A DNA stretch of 64,000 nucleotides from contig PLZA01000069.1 of the NCBI GenBank assembly GCA_003153505.1, positions 1-64,000 of the forward strand, in the 5' to 3' direction. Under the pieces are notes generated by a model, which saw only the letters and a list, made by a program, of their open reading frames with translations, did no database searches and had not been told where the DNA came from. Below are positions 33,291 through 41,762 of the stretch, piece by piece. The stretch comes from Candidatus Dormiibacterota bacterium. GTDB lineage: Bacteria; Chloroflexota; Dormibacteria; Aeolococcales; Aeolococcaceae. How positions within the stretch are numbered: position 1 is the stretch's first letter; every line of letters begins with the position of its first letter. The position numbers and the translations under genes were made by a program.

Positions 33291-33916
33291 CAGGCAGTCC
33301 GCGCCCGGACGATGGAGCAGATGGCGAAGATCGCGGCCGACGGCAACAGCACGGCGAGTACCGGTGGGCTGGCGGCGGCAAACACGATCGCGTCGGTCGC
33401 GATCAGCACCAGGGCGAGCACGAGCATGCCGAGCCCCTTCTCGCGACTGGCGGCGAGCAGCGGGCGGGCGTTGAAGATGACATTGGCGATAGCCAGGCCA
33501 AGCACTGCCGCAACAACCCCATGGAGCGCCGCCTGTGTCAGGGGATACTCGTCAAGCCGGAGGTACACGATGGTGAGCGCAACGGTGATGAGTCCACTCG
33601 GCACGAGCAGGCCGAAGAGTGCTGCCGCAGCGCCAGCCGCCCGTGAGAAGCGATATCCCATCAGGGCGGAGAGGGCGACGAGACTCATGCCCGGTCCGAT
33701 CTGGCACACAGCCCAGGCTTCGGCGAACTCGAGCGGCGACATCCAACCGCCGCGCTCCACAAACGCCCTGTAGACATTGAGCCGAGTACCCTGACCGCCA
33801 CCGAAGCTGGCGGTGCCGATGCGCAGCCAGAGGAGCAGTTGACGCCGGACCGGCGGGGGCGGGAGTACGACATCGCCCGCAGGTGTCACCCTTCCACCGT
33901 TGGTCGTCTGGGTCAT
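33290..33916 (-). CDS. Chromate transporter family half-protein (first)
   Basis: A 208-residue CHR-domain membrane protein, first gene of the short-CHR pair. The N-terminal cytoplasmic segment is followed by LRIGTASFGGGQGTRLNVYR, the hallmark loop FxSFGGG. Next come the acidic/aromatic stretch WMSPLEFAEAWAVCQIGPGM and four to five hydrophobic helices. The family moves chromate, sulfate or other oxyanions; the substrate here is unproven. Confidence 0.85.
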   Translation of the reverse strand: MTQTTNGGRVTPAGDVVLPPPPVRRQLLLWLRIGTASFGGGQGTRLNVYRAFVERGGWMSPLEFAEAWAVCQIGPGMSLVALSALMGYRFSRAAGAAAALFGLLVPSGLITVALTIVYLRLDEYPLTQAALHGVVAAVLGLAIANVIFNARPLLAASREKGLGMLVLALVLIATDAIVFAAASPPVLAVLLPSAAIFAICSIVRARTA

Positions 33917-34047
33917 GCAGCACCGGCGAGGCAGGCAGGTCCGCGGAGCCAGGGGGCACCGGGGTCGGTGAGCATCGGATCGATATCATGTCGGCGTGTC
34001 GCCACGGCGCATCGACGCAGTCCCGTCTCGTGCCCAGGTGTGACGAG

Positions 34048-34992
34048 ATGAAGGTCGCTGTCCTTGACGACTACCAGGGAGTTGCGCACTCCATGGCCGA
34101 CTGGGGCGTCCTTGGCGACGATGTGCGCGTCGAGTTCCTTTCGGAGCACCTTGATGGCGCAGATCTCATCGAACGAATCTCCGAATGCGAGATCGTGGTG
34201 GCGATGCGAGAGCGAACCGCATTCCCAGCCGGCGTGCTCCAGCAGCTTCCCAGGCTGCGGTTGCTGGTCACCACCGGCATGAGGAATGCGTCGATCGATC
34301 TCGGCGCCGCGAAAGACCTTGGAATAGTCGTGTCTGGCGCGGAGGGGTTGACGTGGTCGACAGCCGAGCTGACCTGGGGGTTGATCATCGCTTCGGCCCG
34401 ACACCTGGTTGTCGAAGCGGCGTCGATGCGAGCTGGCGGGTGGCAGCGCACAGTCGGAGGCGATCTCGCCGGCCGGACGCTCGGTCTCGTGGGGCTGGGA
34501 CACCTCGGGGCGCGGGTCGCGACCTACGGACTCGCATTCGATATGCGTGTGATCGCATGGAGTCCGAACCTCACCGTCGAGCGAGCCGCTGAACAGGGCG
34601 TTGCCTACCGTCCGAAGGACGCGTTCTTCGCTGAAGCGGATGTGATCTCGATCCACATGGTGCTCGGACACCGAACCCGGGCGTTGATCACCGAGGCGGA
34701 TCTGCGACGGATGAAGCCGACCAGCTACCTGATCAACACATCGCGCGGTCCGCTGGTCGATGAGGCGGCCCTGATCCGTGCGCTTCGCGAAGGTTGGATC
34801 GCGGGTGCGGCGCTCGACGTTTATGACACCGAGCCACTCCCGGCCGACCACGAACTTCGCCGGCTCGAGAATGCTCTCCTGACCCCGCACATTGGCTACG
34901 TGACACGAGACACGTACACGCATTTCTTTGCGGGCGTCCTCGAGGATATTCAAGCGTTCCTCGCCGGCGCTCCCATCCGCCAACTCCTGTAG
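34048..34992 (+). CDS. D-isomer 2-hydroxyacid dehydrogenase
   Basis: A 314-residue NAD-dependent D-2-hydroxyacid dehydrogenase. The Rossmann motif is LGLVGLGHLGARVATYG. Catalytic residues are the Arg in INTSRGPLVDEAAL, the Glu in VYDTEPLP and the His in LLTPHIGYVT. The N-terminal domain has LLVTTGMRNASIDLGAAKDL, typical of phosphoglycerate/glyoxylate/hydroxypyruvate-type members. The ATG at 34048 begins the recognisable domain. The substrate is unassigned. It marks the left edge of the carboxylic-acid island. Confidence 0.87.
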   Translation: MKVAVLDDYQGVAHSMADWGVLGDDVRVEFLSEHLDGADLIERISECEIVVAMRERTAFPAGVLQQLPRLRLLVTTGMRNASIDLGAAKDLGIVVSGAEGLTWSTAELTWGLIIASARHLVVEAASMRAGGWQRTVGGDLAGRTLGLVGLGHLGARVATYGLAFDMRVIAWSPNLTVERAAEQGVAYRPKDAFFAEADVISIHMVLGHRTRALITEADLRRMKPTSYLINTSRGPLVDEAALIRALREGWIAGAALDVYDTEPLPADHELRRLENALLTPHIGYVTRDTYTHFFAGVLEDIQAFLAGAPIRQLL

Positions 34993-35044
34993 CGACAGCC
35001 CTCTGACCGGGTACCGCGGCGCGCGCGCGTGTCGTGCTCCTCGA

Positions 35045-36136
35045 TCACCCGGAGCGCCCGAGCGCCTCGATCACGGCGTCACCAACCTGCGACGTGCCCA
35101 CGGCCGTCGGGTCGTCGCGCTTCGGCTTCATGTCGTAGGTCACGCTGCGACCCTCGGCGATCACGAGGGCGAGTGCTCGCTCGAGCCGATCGGCCGCGTC
35201 CTCTTCGCCGATGTGGCGCAGCATGAGGACGCCACTGAACATCATGGCCATCGGGTTTGCCTTGTTCTGATTGGCGTATTTCGGTGCGCTGCCGTGGGTC
35301 GCCTCGAACATGGCGACACCGTCACCGAAGTTCGCGCCGGCCGCGATGCCGAGCCCGCCGATCATTCCGGCGCCGAGATCCGTGAGGATGTCGCCGTAGA
35401 GGTTGGGCATCACCATGACGTCGTACATCTCCGGGTTCTGCACCAGCTGCATCGACATGTTGTCCACGATGCGATCGTTGAACTCGATCTGCGGGTATTC
35501 CTGACTTATCTCTCGGGCCACGCGGAGCCAGAGCCCGTCGGTGTCCTTCATGATGTTTGCCTTGTGCACGGCGGTCACCAGGTGGCGGCCGTTGTCGAGA
35601 GCCCACTGAAACGCGAACCTGAAGATCCGCTGGGTTGCGCCGATCGAGATGGGCTTGATGCTGATCCCGGAGTCGGCACGCACGGTTCGTCCCTTGAGGC
35701 GCTCGATCAGCGCGATCAACTCGAGGGTTCCCGGCTCGCCTTCCGTGAACTCGATCCCGGCGTACAGGTCCTCGGTGTTCTCCCGCACGACGATGAGATC
35801 GATGTTCTCGAAGCGACTGCGTACCCCCGGATATGACTTCAATGGACGCACCAACGCGAACAGGTCGAGCTCGCGCCGGAGCGCCACATTGACCGACCTG
35901 ATGCCCGTCCCCAGCGGCGTCGTCAGCGGGCCCTTGAGGGCGACCTTGTTCCGCCGGATGGACTCGATCACCTCCGGAGGGAGAGGGTTCCCGCCCTCCT
36001 CCATGACGCCGAGGCCGGCGTTGTGGACTTCCCAGCTGATGTCGACGCCGGTGGCGTCAATGGCACGGCATGCTGCGGCGCTCAGTTCGGGTCCGACTCC
36101 GTCGCCCGGAATGATGGTGATCGTGTGTCGCGCCAT
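35045..36136 (-). CDS. icd: NAD(P)-dependent isocitrate dehydrogenase
   Basis: A 363-residue beta-decarboxylating dehydrogenase of the isocitrate type. The substrate-phosphate region PLGTGIRSVNVALRRELDLF and LVRPLKSYPG match IDH rather than isopropylmalate dehydrogenase. VVRENTEDLYAG, TAVHKANIMKDTDGLW (catalytic Lys) and NLYGDILTDLGAG (metal Asp) are all intact. The late KYANQNKANP block is typical of NAD-type IDH. The ATG at 36136 has GGAGGGATC upstream. It is 125 bases downstream of the methylisocitrate-lyase-like gene on the same strand, so they may be co-transcribed. Confidence 0.85.
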   Translation of the reverse strand: MARHTITIIPGDGVGPELSAAACRAIDATGVDISWEVHNAGLGVMEEGGNPLPPEVIESIRRNKVALKGPLTTPLGTGIRSVNVALRRELDLFALVRPLKSYPGVRSRFENIDLIVVRENTEDLYAGIEFTEGEPGTLELIALIERLKGRTVRADSGISIKPISIGATQRIFRFAFQWALDNGRHLVTAVHKANIMKDTDGLWLRVAREISQEYPQIEFNDRIVDNMSMQLVQNPEMYDVMVMPNLYGDILTDLGAGMIGGLGIAAGANFGDGVAMFEATHGSAPKYANQNKANPMAMMFSGVLMLRHIGEEDAADRLERALALVIAEGRSVTYDMKPKRDDPTAVGTSQVGDAVIEALGRSG

Positions 36137-36261
36137 GCTTGTTGATCCCTCCAGGTTCAGTGACTGAAATGCTCAAACGGTGGCGCCGTCCCCGAGCCTC
36201 GGTGCTCAGCGCCTGTCAACACCCATCGGAAAGGCGGCGATCACCGCGTGCGCGACGCACC

Positions 36262-37155
36262 TCATTGCTCACGCGTGAGGCTGGCATCGAGATCCTCGTA
36301 CCCGGCGTAGTTCAACGTCGCCTCCATGTCCTGGCGCGTCAACATACGATCGAGCAGGGGGGCGGTGGTGCCCGAGTCACGGATCACGGTGTACGCATCG
36401 CGCTGAGCGCGCGCCGCGAGACGCAGTGAGGTGGTGGGCCAGATGATCATCTTGTAGCCCATGTGCTCCATCTCCTGCGCGGTGAACGCGGGAGTCTGGC
36501 CGAACTCCGTGAGGTTCGCGAGCAGCGGTGCGTCGACGCGCGCCGCGAACTCCCGGAACATCGCCTCGCTCGTCAGAGCCTCTGGAAAGATCGCGTCAGC
36601 ACCGGCATCGAGGTAGCGGAGACTGCGTGCGACGGCGCCGTCCAGCCCCTCGCTCTCCAGTGCGTCGGTTCGGGCAACGATCAGCATGTCACGCCGCGCC
36701 ATCACCGCAACCCTGATGCGGATCACCATGTCGTCCGCAGTCGCCAGGCGCTTGTCGCGCAGGTGGCCGCACTTCTTGGGCAGGATCTGGTCTTCGATGT
36801 GGACGGCCGCTGCGCCGGCTCCCTCGAACGACCGAACGGTGTAGGCGACGTTCAGCGCTTCGCCGTGCCCGGTGTCACCGTCAACCAGGACGGGTAGCCC
36901 CGTCGCGCGGACCACCTGTCGAATGAAGAAACAGACGTCGTCGATCGTGATCACACCGACATCCGGCAACCCCATAGACGCCGACATCGCCGCTCCCGAA
37001 AGATAGAGCGCATTGAACCCCGCACTGCGCGCCTGGAGGGCGGCAAGGCCGTTGTGCGCGCCCGGCATGAGCACCGCCCCGGGGCGCTCGAGCAACTCCC
37101 TCAGCACGAGACCCGGCGAGCCCGGAGGCGTGACGAGACCGAGCGAGTCGACCAT
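36262..37155 (-). CDS. Isocitrate lyase/PEP mutase family, methylisocitrate lyase-like
   Basis: A 297-residue member of the isocitrate lyase/PEP mutase family. It has DGDTGHGEALNVAYTVRSFE (metal-binding DxDxGxG), AAVHIEDQILPKKCGHLRDK with the catalytic Cys in KKCGH, and ARTDALESEGLDGAVARS. These point to cleavage of a 2-methylisocitrate or 2,3-dimethylmalate-type C-C bond rather than to PEP mutase. An AT-rich inverted repeat overlaps the region just upstream of the ATG, so the gene is probably under the island regulator. The exact substrate is not determinable; DML-type and PrpB-type enzymes look alike. Confidence 0.82.
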   Translation of the reverse strand: MVDSLGLVTPPGSPGLVLRELLERPGAVLMPGAHNGLAALQARSAGFNALYLSGAAMSASMGLPDVGVITIDDVCFFIRQVVRATGLPVLVDGDTGHGEALNVAYTVRSFEGAGAAAVHIEDQILPKKCGHLRDKRLATADDMVIRIRVAVMARRDMLIVARTDALESEGLDGAVARSLRYLDAGADAIFPEALTSEAMFREFAARVDAPLLANLTEFGQTPAFTAQEMEHMGYKMIIWPTTSLRLAARAQRDAYTVIRDSGTTAPLLDRMLTRQDMEATLNYAGYEDLDASLTREQ

Positions 37156-37159
37156 GAGT

Positions 37160-37174
37160 CATATATCATATATA
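37160..37174. promoter_or_regulatory. Operator site A (TATA-N3-TATA inverted repeat)
   Basis: CATATA-TCA-TATATA lies 5-19 bases upstream of the prpB-like start and 88 bases upstream of the plus-strand D-malate/tartrate dehydrogenase gene. It shares the spacing of the sites at 43223 and 55059. It is probably bound by the GntR/FCD regulator at 46938; this is inference from shared sequence. Confidence 0.6.
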
Positions 37175-37261
37175 AGCGGCGAAGAGGCTCGTCCTCACTG
37201 CGGCACCTGCAGGGGGCGACCGTCGTTCATCCACTCTTGAGCACAGGTGGTGGTCTCAGCC

Positions 37262-38302
37262 ATGCGCCAGATCGCGGTCATCGCCGGGGACGGCATCGGC
37301 AAGGAGGTGATTCCGGCAGGGATCCGCGTCCTGTCGAGCGTGTGCGACCTCGAATTCCACGAGCTGGGTTGGGGCTCGGACCTCTACCTCCGCACTGGCG
37401 CGATGATGCCCGAAGACGGCCTCCAGGTGCTCGAGGATTTCGACGCGATCTACCTCGGCGCCGTGGGCGTTCCCGAGGTTCCCGACCATGTCACGTTGTG
37501 GGGCCTGCTGCTCCCGATCCGCAAGACGCTGGAGCTGTCGGTCAACGTCCGGCCCGTCAACCTCTTGCGCGGAGTCCGCGGGCCGCTTGCCGGCCGCGGT
37601 CCGGACGACATCGACATGCTCTTCATCCGCGAAAACACCGAGGGCGAGTACTCAGGCGCCGGCGGGCGGGTGCACACCGGCACTCCGCTCGAGGTGGCTG
37701 TCGAGGTGCCCGTCTTCACTCGCGCTGCCATCGAGCGCACCGTGCGCTATGCGTTCGACCGCGCTCGCGAGCGCTCCGGCTCGCTGACCAGCGTCACCAA
37801 ATCCAACGCCAGCAGATATACCTACGTGCTCTGGGACGAGGTGGTCGAAGACGTCCACCAGGAATATGCCGATGTCGTGATGGACCGTGTCCTGGTGGAT
37901 GCCATGGCGGCACGCATGGTGCTCAGGCCCGATACCGTCGATGTCGTAGTTGGCTCGAACCTCTTCGCGGACATCCTCACCGATCTCGGAGCGGCCCTCC
38001 AGGGCGGCCTGGGGCTTGCCGCCAGTGGGAACATCGATCCGACAGGACGGCATCCGTCCCTGTTCGAGCCCGTGCACGGCTCGGCGCCGGACATCGCCGG
38101 CAAGGGCGTTGCAAACCCGATGGGTGCGATCCTCAGCGGCGCGATGATGCTGCGCCATCTCGGTGAGCTCAGCGCAGCGCAGCGCATCGAGGCTGCGGTC
38201 GAGCAGGTCACCGAGCGGGGCGACGCGCTCACCGCGGATCTTGGCGGGACGGCCTCCACCGCCGAGGTGACCGACGCGGTGATGGCGGCAGTCGCGGCCT
38301 GA
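37262..38302 (+). CDS. Tartrate/D-malate dehydrogenase family (beta-decarboxylating)
   Basis: A 346-residue beta-decarboxylating dehydrogenase of the tartrate/D-malate type. LPIRKTLELSVNVRPVNLL, FIRENTEGEYSG, LTSVTKSNASRYTYVLW (TKSN with catalytic Lys, typical of DmlA/TtuC) and NLFADILTDLGAALQGG are visible. The reaction is oxidation and often decarboxylation of D-malate, tartrate or 3-alkylmalate. The ATG at 37262 follows AGGTGG and starts the fold; a GTG at 37247 is possible. It is divergent from the prpB-like gene across operator site A. Confidence 0.86.
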   Translation: MRQIAVIAGDGIGKEVIPAGIRVLSSVCDLEFHELGWGSDLYLRTGAMMPEDGLQVLEDFDAIYLGAVGVPEVPDHVTLWGLLLPIRKTLELSVNVRPVNLLRGVRGPLAGRGPDDIDMLFIRENTEGEYSGAGGRVHTGTPLEVAVEVPVFTRAAIERTVRYAFDRARERSGSLTSVTKSNASRYTYVLWDEVVEDVHQEYADVVMDRVLVDAMAARMVLRPDTVDVVVGSNLFADILTDLGAALQGGLGLAASGNIDPTGRHPSLFEPVHGSAPDIAGKGVANPMGAILSGAMMLRHLGELSAAQRIEAAVEQVTERGDALTADLGGTASTAEVTDAVMAAVAA

Positions 38303-38331
38303 TCGCCGGCGTTCGGCGCTCGGTTGCCGAG

Positions 38332-39684
38332 CTACTTCGCTGTGATGCGGGCGCAGATGGCGCGAATCTCGTCGTCGGTCAATGCGCGATGGCGGACGGT
38401 GACGTCGTCGACGATTGCCTGCCAGACGAGCGGGATCTTCTCCCGATCGACGTGAAGGCCCAGCTGTTGCAGTTTGTCCTGCACCGTCCACATCCCGCTC
38501 GTGCGATTGACGATCCACTCCTTCTCGGCACCCACGAGGGAAGGCTCGTACGCCCAGTGGAGGAGGGGCTCCACCTTGAGCTCCTGGACGACGATCTCGG
38601 TGCCACCCCAGTTGTGCGCGCCGCGACCGGTCACGGCGTGCGCGGCTGACACCTGCACGCCGCTGATGTCCTCGACGAGGCGGGCGAGTGTGTTCATCTG
38701 ATCAAGGCGGATACCGGTGTGCACCCCGTAGAGCACCTCGAGCGCAGTGGCCATCTGGGCGAGATCCACCTGACCGGCCGTCGCCGAGATCCCATTCACA
38801 GACACCTCGGTGACCTCCGCGCCGGCGTGGACGGCAGCGAGCGCGCACGCAACCCCGAGGCCGAACGCGTTGCGGATATACGTGCCGATCCGGCAGCCGG
38901 GCGCAAATCGGCGCACCAGGGAGATGATGTGATTCCAGCCCTCCGGCCCGATGCCAGCGGCTCCGTCTGAGAGCCAGATCTCGTCGACTCCCGCCGCGTG
39001 CATCGCGGTGCAATAGCGTTCGAGGTGGTTGTCGTCGACAAGCGTGAGCAGGTTGATGCCCGTGCTCGCGCGCAGGCCGTGCGATCTGATGCGCGCGATC
39101 AACTGGATCCCGCGCTCGATCTCCTGGTCGAGCGTCGTCGGCACGCCAAGCGTGCGCCAGTCGCCACCAGCCCACGAGGTGCGGTACGCCTCAGACCAGT
39201 AGATCGGTGTCGCCTCTGGCAGGGCGGGCATCCAGAATTCGGCCAGGGTGACTCCCACCTCGGCCGCGATGTCAACCATCGCCTCGGTCTGCGTGGCCCC
39301 CATCTTGATCCCGAGATCGGGCCGTATCGATTTGAGATGCGCGACCTCGTCGCGCAGGTCGGATGGCGACATCCCCCAGCCATGTGCCGACACCTCGATC
39401 TCCGGAACGCCGGCCTCGAGAATCGCCTCGCCAATCCGGCGCCGCTGGGCGCGATCGACGGTGACACCGGGAGCCTGCTCGATCACACGCAGCGTGATGT
39501 CCCGAAGGGTTGTCGAATGCGGGTAGTGATCGGGGAACGGCGCGCCCAGGACCGACGCGTCGCGGTTGTACGGGCTGACCGCCCAGCGCCCGGGCTCGAA
39601 GCTCCCGGGGCGGCGCCTGCGGGCGAATGCTTCCTGGATGTGGCGCACCTCATCAGGCGTCAGGTGGGGCGACTGTCCGGCCAA
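38332..39684 (-). CDS. DRE-TIM metallolyase-family protein lacking metal ligands
   Basis: A 450-residue protein related to isopropylmalate/homocitrate synthase and HMG-CoA lyase. It starts at TTG 39684 with GAAGGAG upstream. Aligned by eye to the family, DTTLRDGEQ becomes DITLRVIEQ (metal Asp to Val), VHCHND becomes TYIRNA (both metal His lost, Asp to Ala), and GERAGN becomes SATAGQ (metal Asn to Gln). The barrel framework is well kept (AGVPEIEVSAHGWG, LAAVHAGAEVTEVSVNG), so it is a folded, expressed protein but not a normal divalent-metal lyase. Last gene of the prpD1-led minus-strand operon. Confidence 0.8.
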   Translation of the reverse strand: MAGQSPHLTPDEVRHIQEAFARRRRPGSFEPGRWAVSPYNRDASVLGAPFPDHYPHSTTLRDITLRVIEQAPGVTVDRAQRRRIGEAILEAGVPEIEVSAHGWGMSPSDLRDEVAHLKSIRPDLGIKMGATQTEAMVDIAAEVGVTLAEFWMPALPEATPIYWSEAYRTSWAGGDWRTLGVPTTLDQEIERGIQLIARIRSHGLRASTGINLLTLVDDNHLERYCTAMHAAGVDEIWLSDGAAGIGPEGWNHIISLVRRFAPGCRIGTYIRNAFGLGVACALAAVHAGAEVTEVSVNGISATAGQVDLAQMATALEVLYGVHTGIRLDQMNTLARLVEDISGVQVSAAHAVTGRGAHNWGGTEIVVQELKVEPLLHWAYEPSLVGAEKEWIVNRTSGMWTVQDKLQQLGLHVDREKIPLVWQAIVDDVTVRHRALTDDEIRAICARITAK

Positions 39685-39726
39685 TGACTCTCCTTCTGTC
39701 AGCGGGCCGATCCCGCCCGGCGACGC

Positions 39727-40821
39727 TCAGCTGGCATCGACGGCGGCGAGGATCGCAGCGGTGATGCTCTCGGTCGTCGCGGTGCCACCGAGATCCGGTG
39801 TGAGCGACTCACCGCGCGCAAGCGTCGCGGCGATCGCCGATTCGACGGTGTCAGCAGCCTCGACGAGCATGGGCGCGGCGTGCACCCGGCTGAGCCAGCG
39901 GAGCAGCAGGGCGCCCGAGAGGATTTCGGCGATCGGATTGGCGATGCCCTTGCCGGCGATGTCGGGAGCGGATCCGTGCACCGCCTGCGCCATCGCATGC
40001 TCGTCTCCGGTGTTCAAGCCCGGCGCGAGACCAAGTCCGCCCACCAGACCTGCCGCCTCGTCGGACAGGATGTCGCCGAACATGTTCGTGGTGACGACCA
40101 CGTCGGTGTCATCCGGGCGGAGGATGAGGCGCATCGCGAAGGCGTCGACCAGAAAGTCGTCGAAGGCGATGTCCGGATTCTCAGCGGCAACCTGGCGGCA
40201 GCAGTCGAGGAAGAGACCGTCACCGCGGCGGAGCACGTTCGCCTTGTGCACGCAGGTCACCTTGCGCAGGCCATTGCGTTCCCGTGCGATCGCAAATGCT
40301 TGACGCGCGACGCGTAGGCTCGCGCGTCGGGTGACCACACGCACCGAGATCACCGTGTCCAGGTCGGGCCGCAGCTCGCCGTTGCCGTCGATGAGGTTGC
40401 GATCCGCGTAGAACCCCTCCGTGTTCTCGCGCACGATGACGACATCCATCTTTGGGCGCACGCATTCGATGCCCGGCCACGCCCTCGCTGGGCGCACGTT
40501 GGAATACAGCTCGAAGTTCTTGCGCAGATAGCCGCTCGGGTTGACGTAACGCGCATCGCCGATCGGGTAGTCGCGATGCGAGACGGGCCCAAGGATCCAG
40601 CCCGGGATATCGGGAAGCGCTTCGCGCGTCCGGATCGGAAGCGTGCTGCCCTCGGTATCCACCGCGGCGATGCCCGCGGGGAGCGGTATCCATTCGATGC
40701 GGACACCGTGCTGCTGCGCTGCGCGGTCGAGGACGCGTGTCGTCGATCGGACGATCTCGGGGCCGATGTCGTCGCCCTCCATGACGGCCACCCGGATGGA
40801 CCCGCTCGCTCCGGCTGTCAT
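39727..40821 (-). CDS. Isocitrate/isopropylmalate-family dehydrogenase, unassigned substrate
   Basis: A 364-residue beta-decarboxylating dehydrogenase. EGDDIGPEIVRSTTRVLDRA, VIVRENTEGFYAD, TCVHKANVLRRGDGLFLD (catalytic Lys) and TTNMFGDILSDEAAGLVGG (metal Asp residues) are intact. The substrate-recognition segment (SGYLRKNFELYSNVRPARAW) differs from the IDH at 35045 and the tartrate type at 37262, suggesting a third substituted malate. Start and preceding stop share a base (TGATG), so it is translated with the DUF6282 gene. Confidence 0.85.
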   Translation of the reverse strand: MTAGASGSIRVAVMEGDDIGPEIVRSTTRVLDRAAQQHGVRIEWIPLPAGIAAVDTEGSTLPIRTREALPDIPGWILGPVSHRDYPIGDARYVNPSGYLRKNFELYSNVRPARAWPGIECVRPKMDVVIVRENTEGFYADRNLIDGNGELRPDLDTVISVRVVTRRASLRVARQAFAIARERNGLRKVTCVHKANVLRRGDGLFLDCCRQVAAENPDIAFDDFLVDAFAMRLILRPDDTDVVVTTNMFGDILSDEAAGLVGGLGLAPGLNTGDEHAMAQAVHGSAPDIAGKGIANPIAEILSGALLLRWLSRVHAAPMLVEAADTVESAIAATLARGESLTPDLGGTATTESITAAILAAVDAS

Positions 40822-41762
40822 CAGAGTGCGCCCGCCGGTCGGGCGATGCGCCGAGAGTTGTTCACCGCCATGGTGCGCACCTCGCTGTCGTTGAATCCCG
40901 CGTCGAGAAATCGATCGACCATGAGTGCCACGCCGTCCTCGACGGGCGGATTATGAGGCTGGCCGAGATCGCTGGAGAGCAGAGAGTGCTCCACGCCCGC
41001 CGCCCGCACATTCGAGAACAGCGCCTCCCAGCTGATGCGCCCCGCGTGCGGCGTGCCGAAGCAGCGCTCCAGGAGGCAGCCGCGGTCGCCCAGCTCGCGC
41101 TGCTGGTCCGGGGCGAGCTGTTGTGACGGAAAGTCGGGGTGCGTGATGATAATCCGCGAGACACCGGCATCCTGAGCCGCGCTGACCACCGGGATGATCT
41201 CGTCAGCGCCGAGGTGGCCGGTGCAGAGGACGAGATCGTATTCGGCGATCAGATCGAGGACCGTCCGGACCTCCGGAAGGATGCGTCCTGCTGGGTCGAG
41301 CATCCTGATGGGTGGCGGGCTGATGCCCTTTGCGCGCAACTCATTCTTCAGCGTCAACCAACCCGGCGGAGTCCCGGTGCCAGGAGAGTCGGCCGCGGCG
41401 GCCTCGTTGATCGAGTCGAACGTCGGGAGCCACACGAAGGTCCCACCCGCCCGCGCGCAGATCTCGACGGCGACGGGGTTGACGCCTCCCACCGGCCAGT
41501 TCAGCGTGATCGCCCCGAGCACATCCACCGAGGACGACGCGCGAACAATCGCCGCGCGCTCCGCGGTCATCGTGTAGTGCGATTTGAGCGCGAAGCCTCC
41601 AAGTCCCAGCTCGCCGAAGCGCGCAGCGAGGGTCATGTCATCGATGCGCCGTGGGAGCACATCGGGGAGCACGTGGACGTGGAGGTCATAGGCGCCCTGG
41701 AGCAACTCGCGAGCTCGACTGGACGGGATTGGATGGGTCTGGGCCGCTGGCTCAGCGGCCAT
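40821..41762 (-). CDS. DUF6282 amidohydrolase-like protein
   Basis: A 313-residue TIM-barrel protein resembling the DUF6282 family of the amidohydrolase superfamily. Candidate metal ligands are YDLHVHVLPD (HxH), GFALKSHYT (Lys/His), LCTGHLGADE (His), IITHPDFPS (His) and LLSSDLGQPH (Asp). It would hydrolyse an amide, lactone or imide ring. It overlaps the prpD1 gene end by eleven bases and the following dehydrogenase by one. No characterised member could be matched from sequence alone. Confidence 0.75.
   Translation of the reverse strand: MAAEPAAQTHPIPSSRARELLQGAYDLHVHVLPDVLPRRIDDMTLAARFGELGLGGFALKSHYTMTAERAAIVRASSSVDVLGAITLNWPVGGVNPVAVEICARAGGTFVWLPTFDSINEAAAADSPGTGTPPGWLTLKNELRAKGISPPPIRMLDPAGRILPEVRTVLDLIAEYDLVLCTGHLGADEIIPVVSAAQDAGVSRIIITHPDFPSQQLAPDQQRELGDRGCLLERCFGTPHAGRISWEALFSNVRAAGVEHSLLSSDLGQPHNPPVEDGVALMVDRFLDAGFNDSEVRTMAVNNSRRIARPAGAL

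Noticed and set aside
33913-34983. A 356-codon minus-strand frame opposite the D-2-hydroxyacid dehydrogenase
   Set aside because: Low-complexity basic/acidic composition typical of an antisense reading; the dehydrogenase has all catalytic residues.
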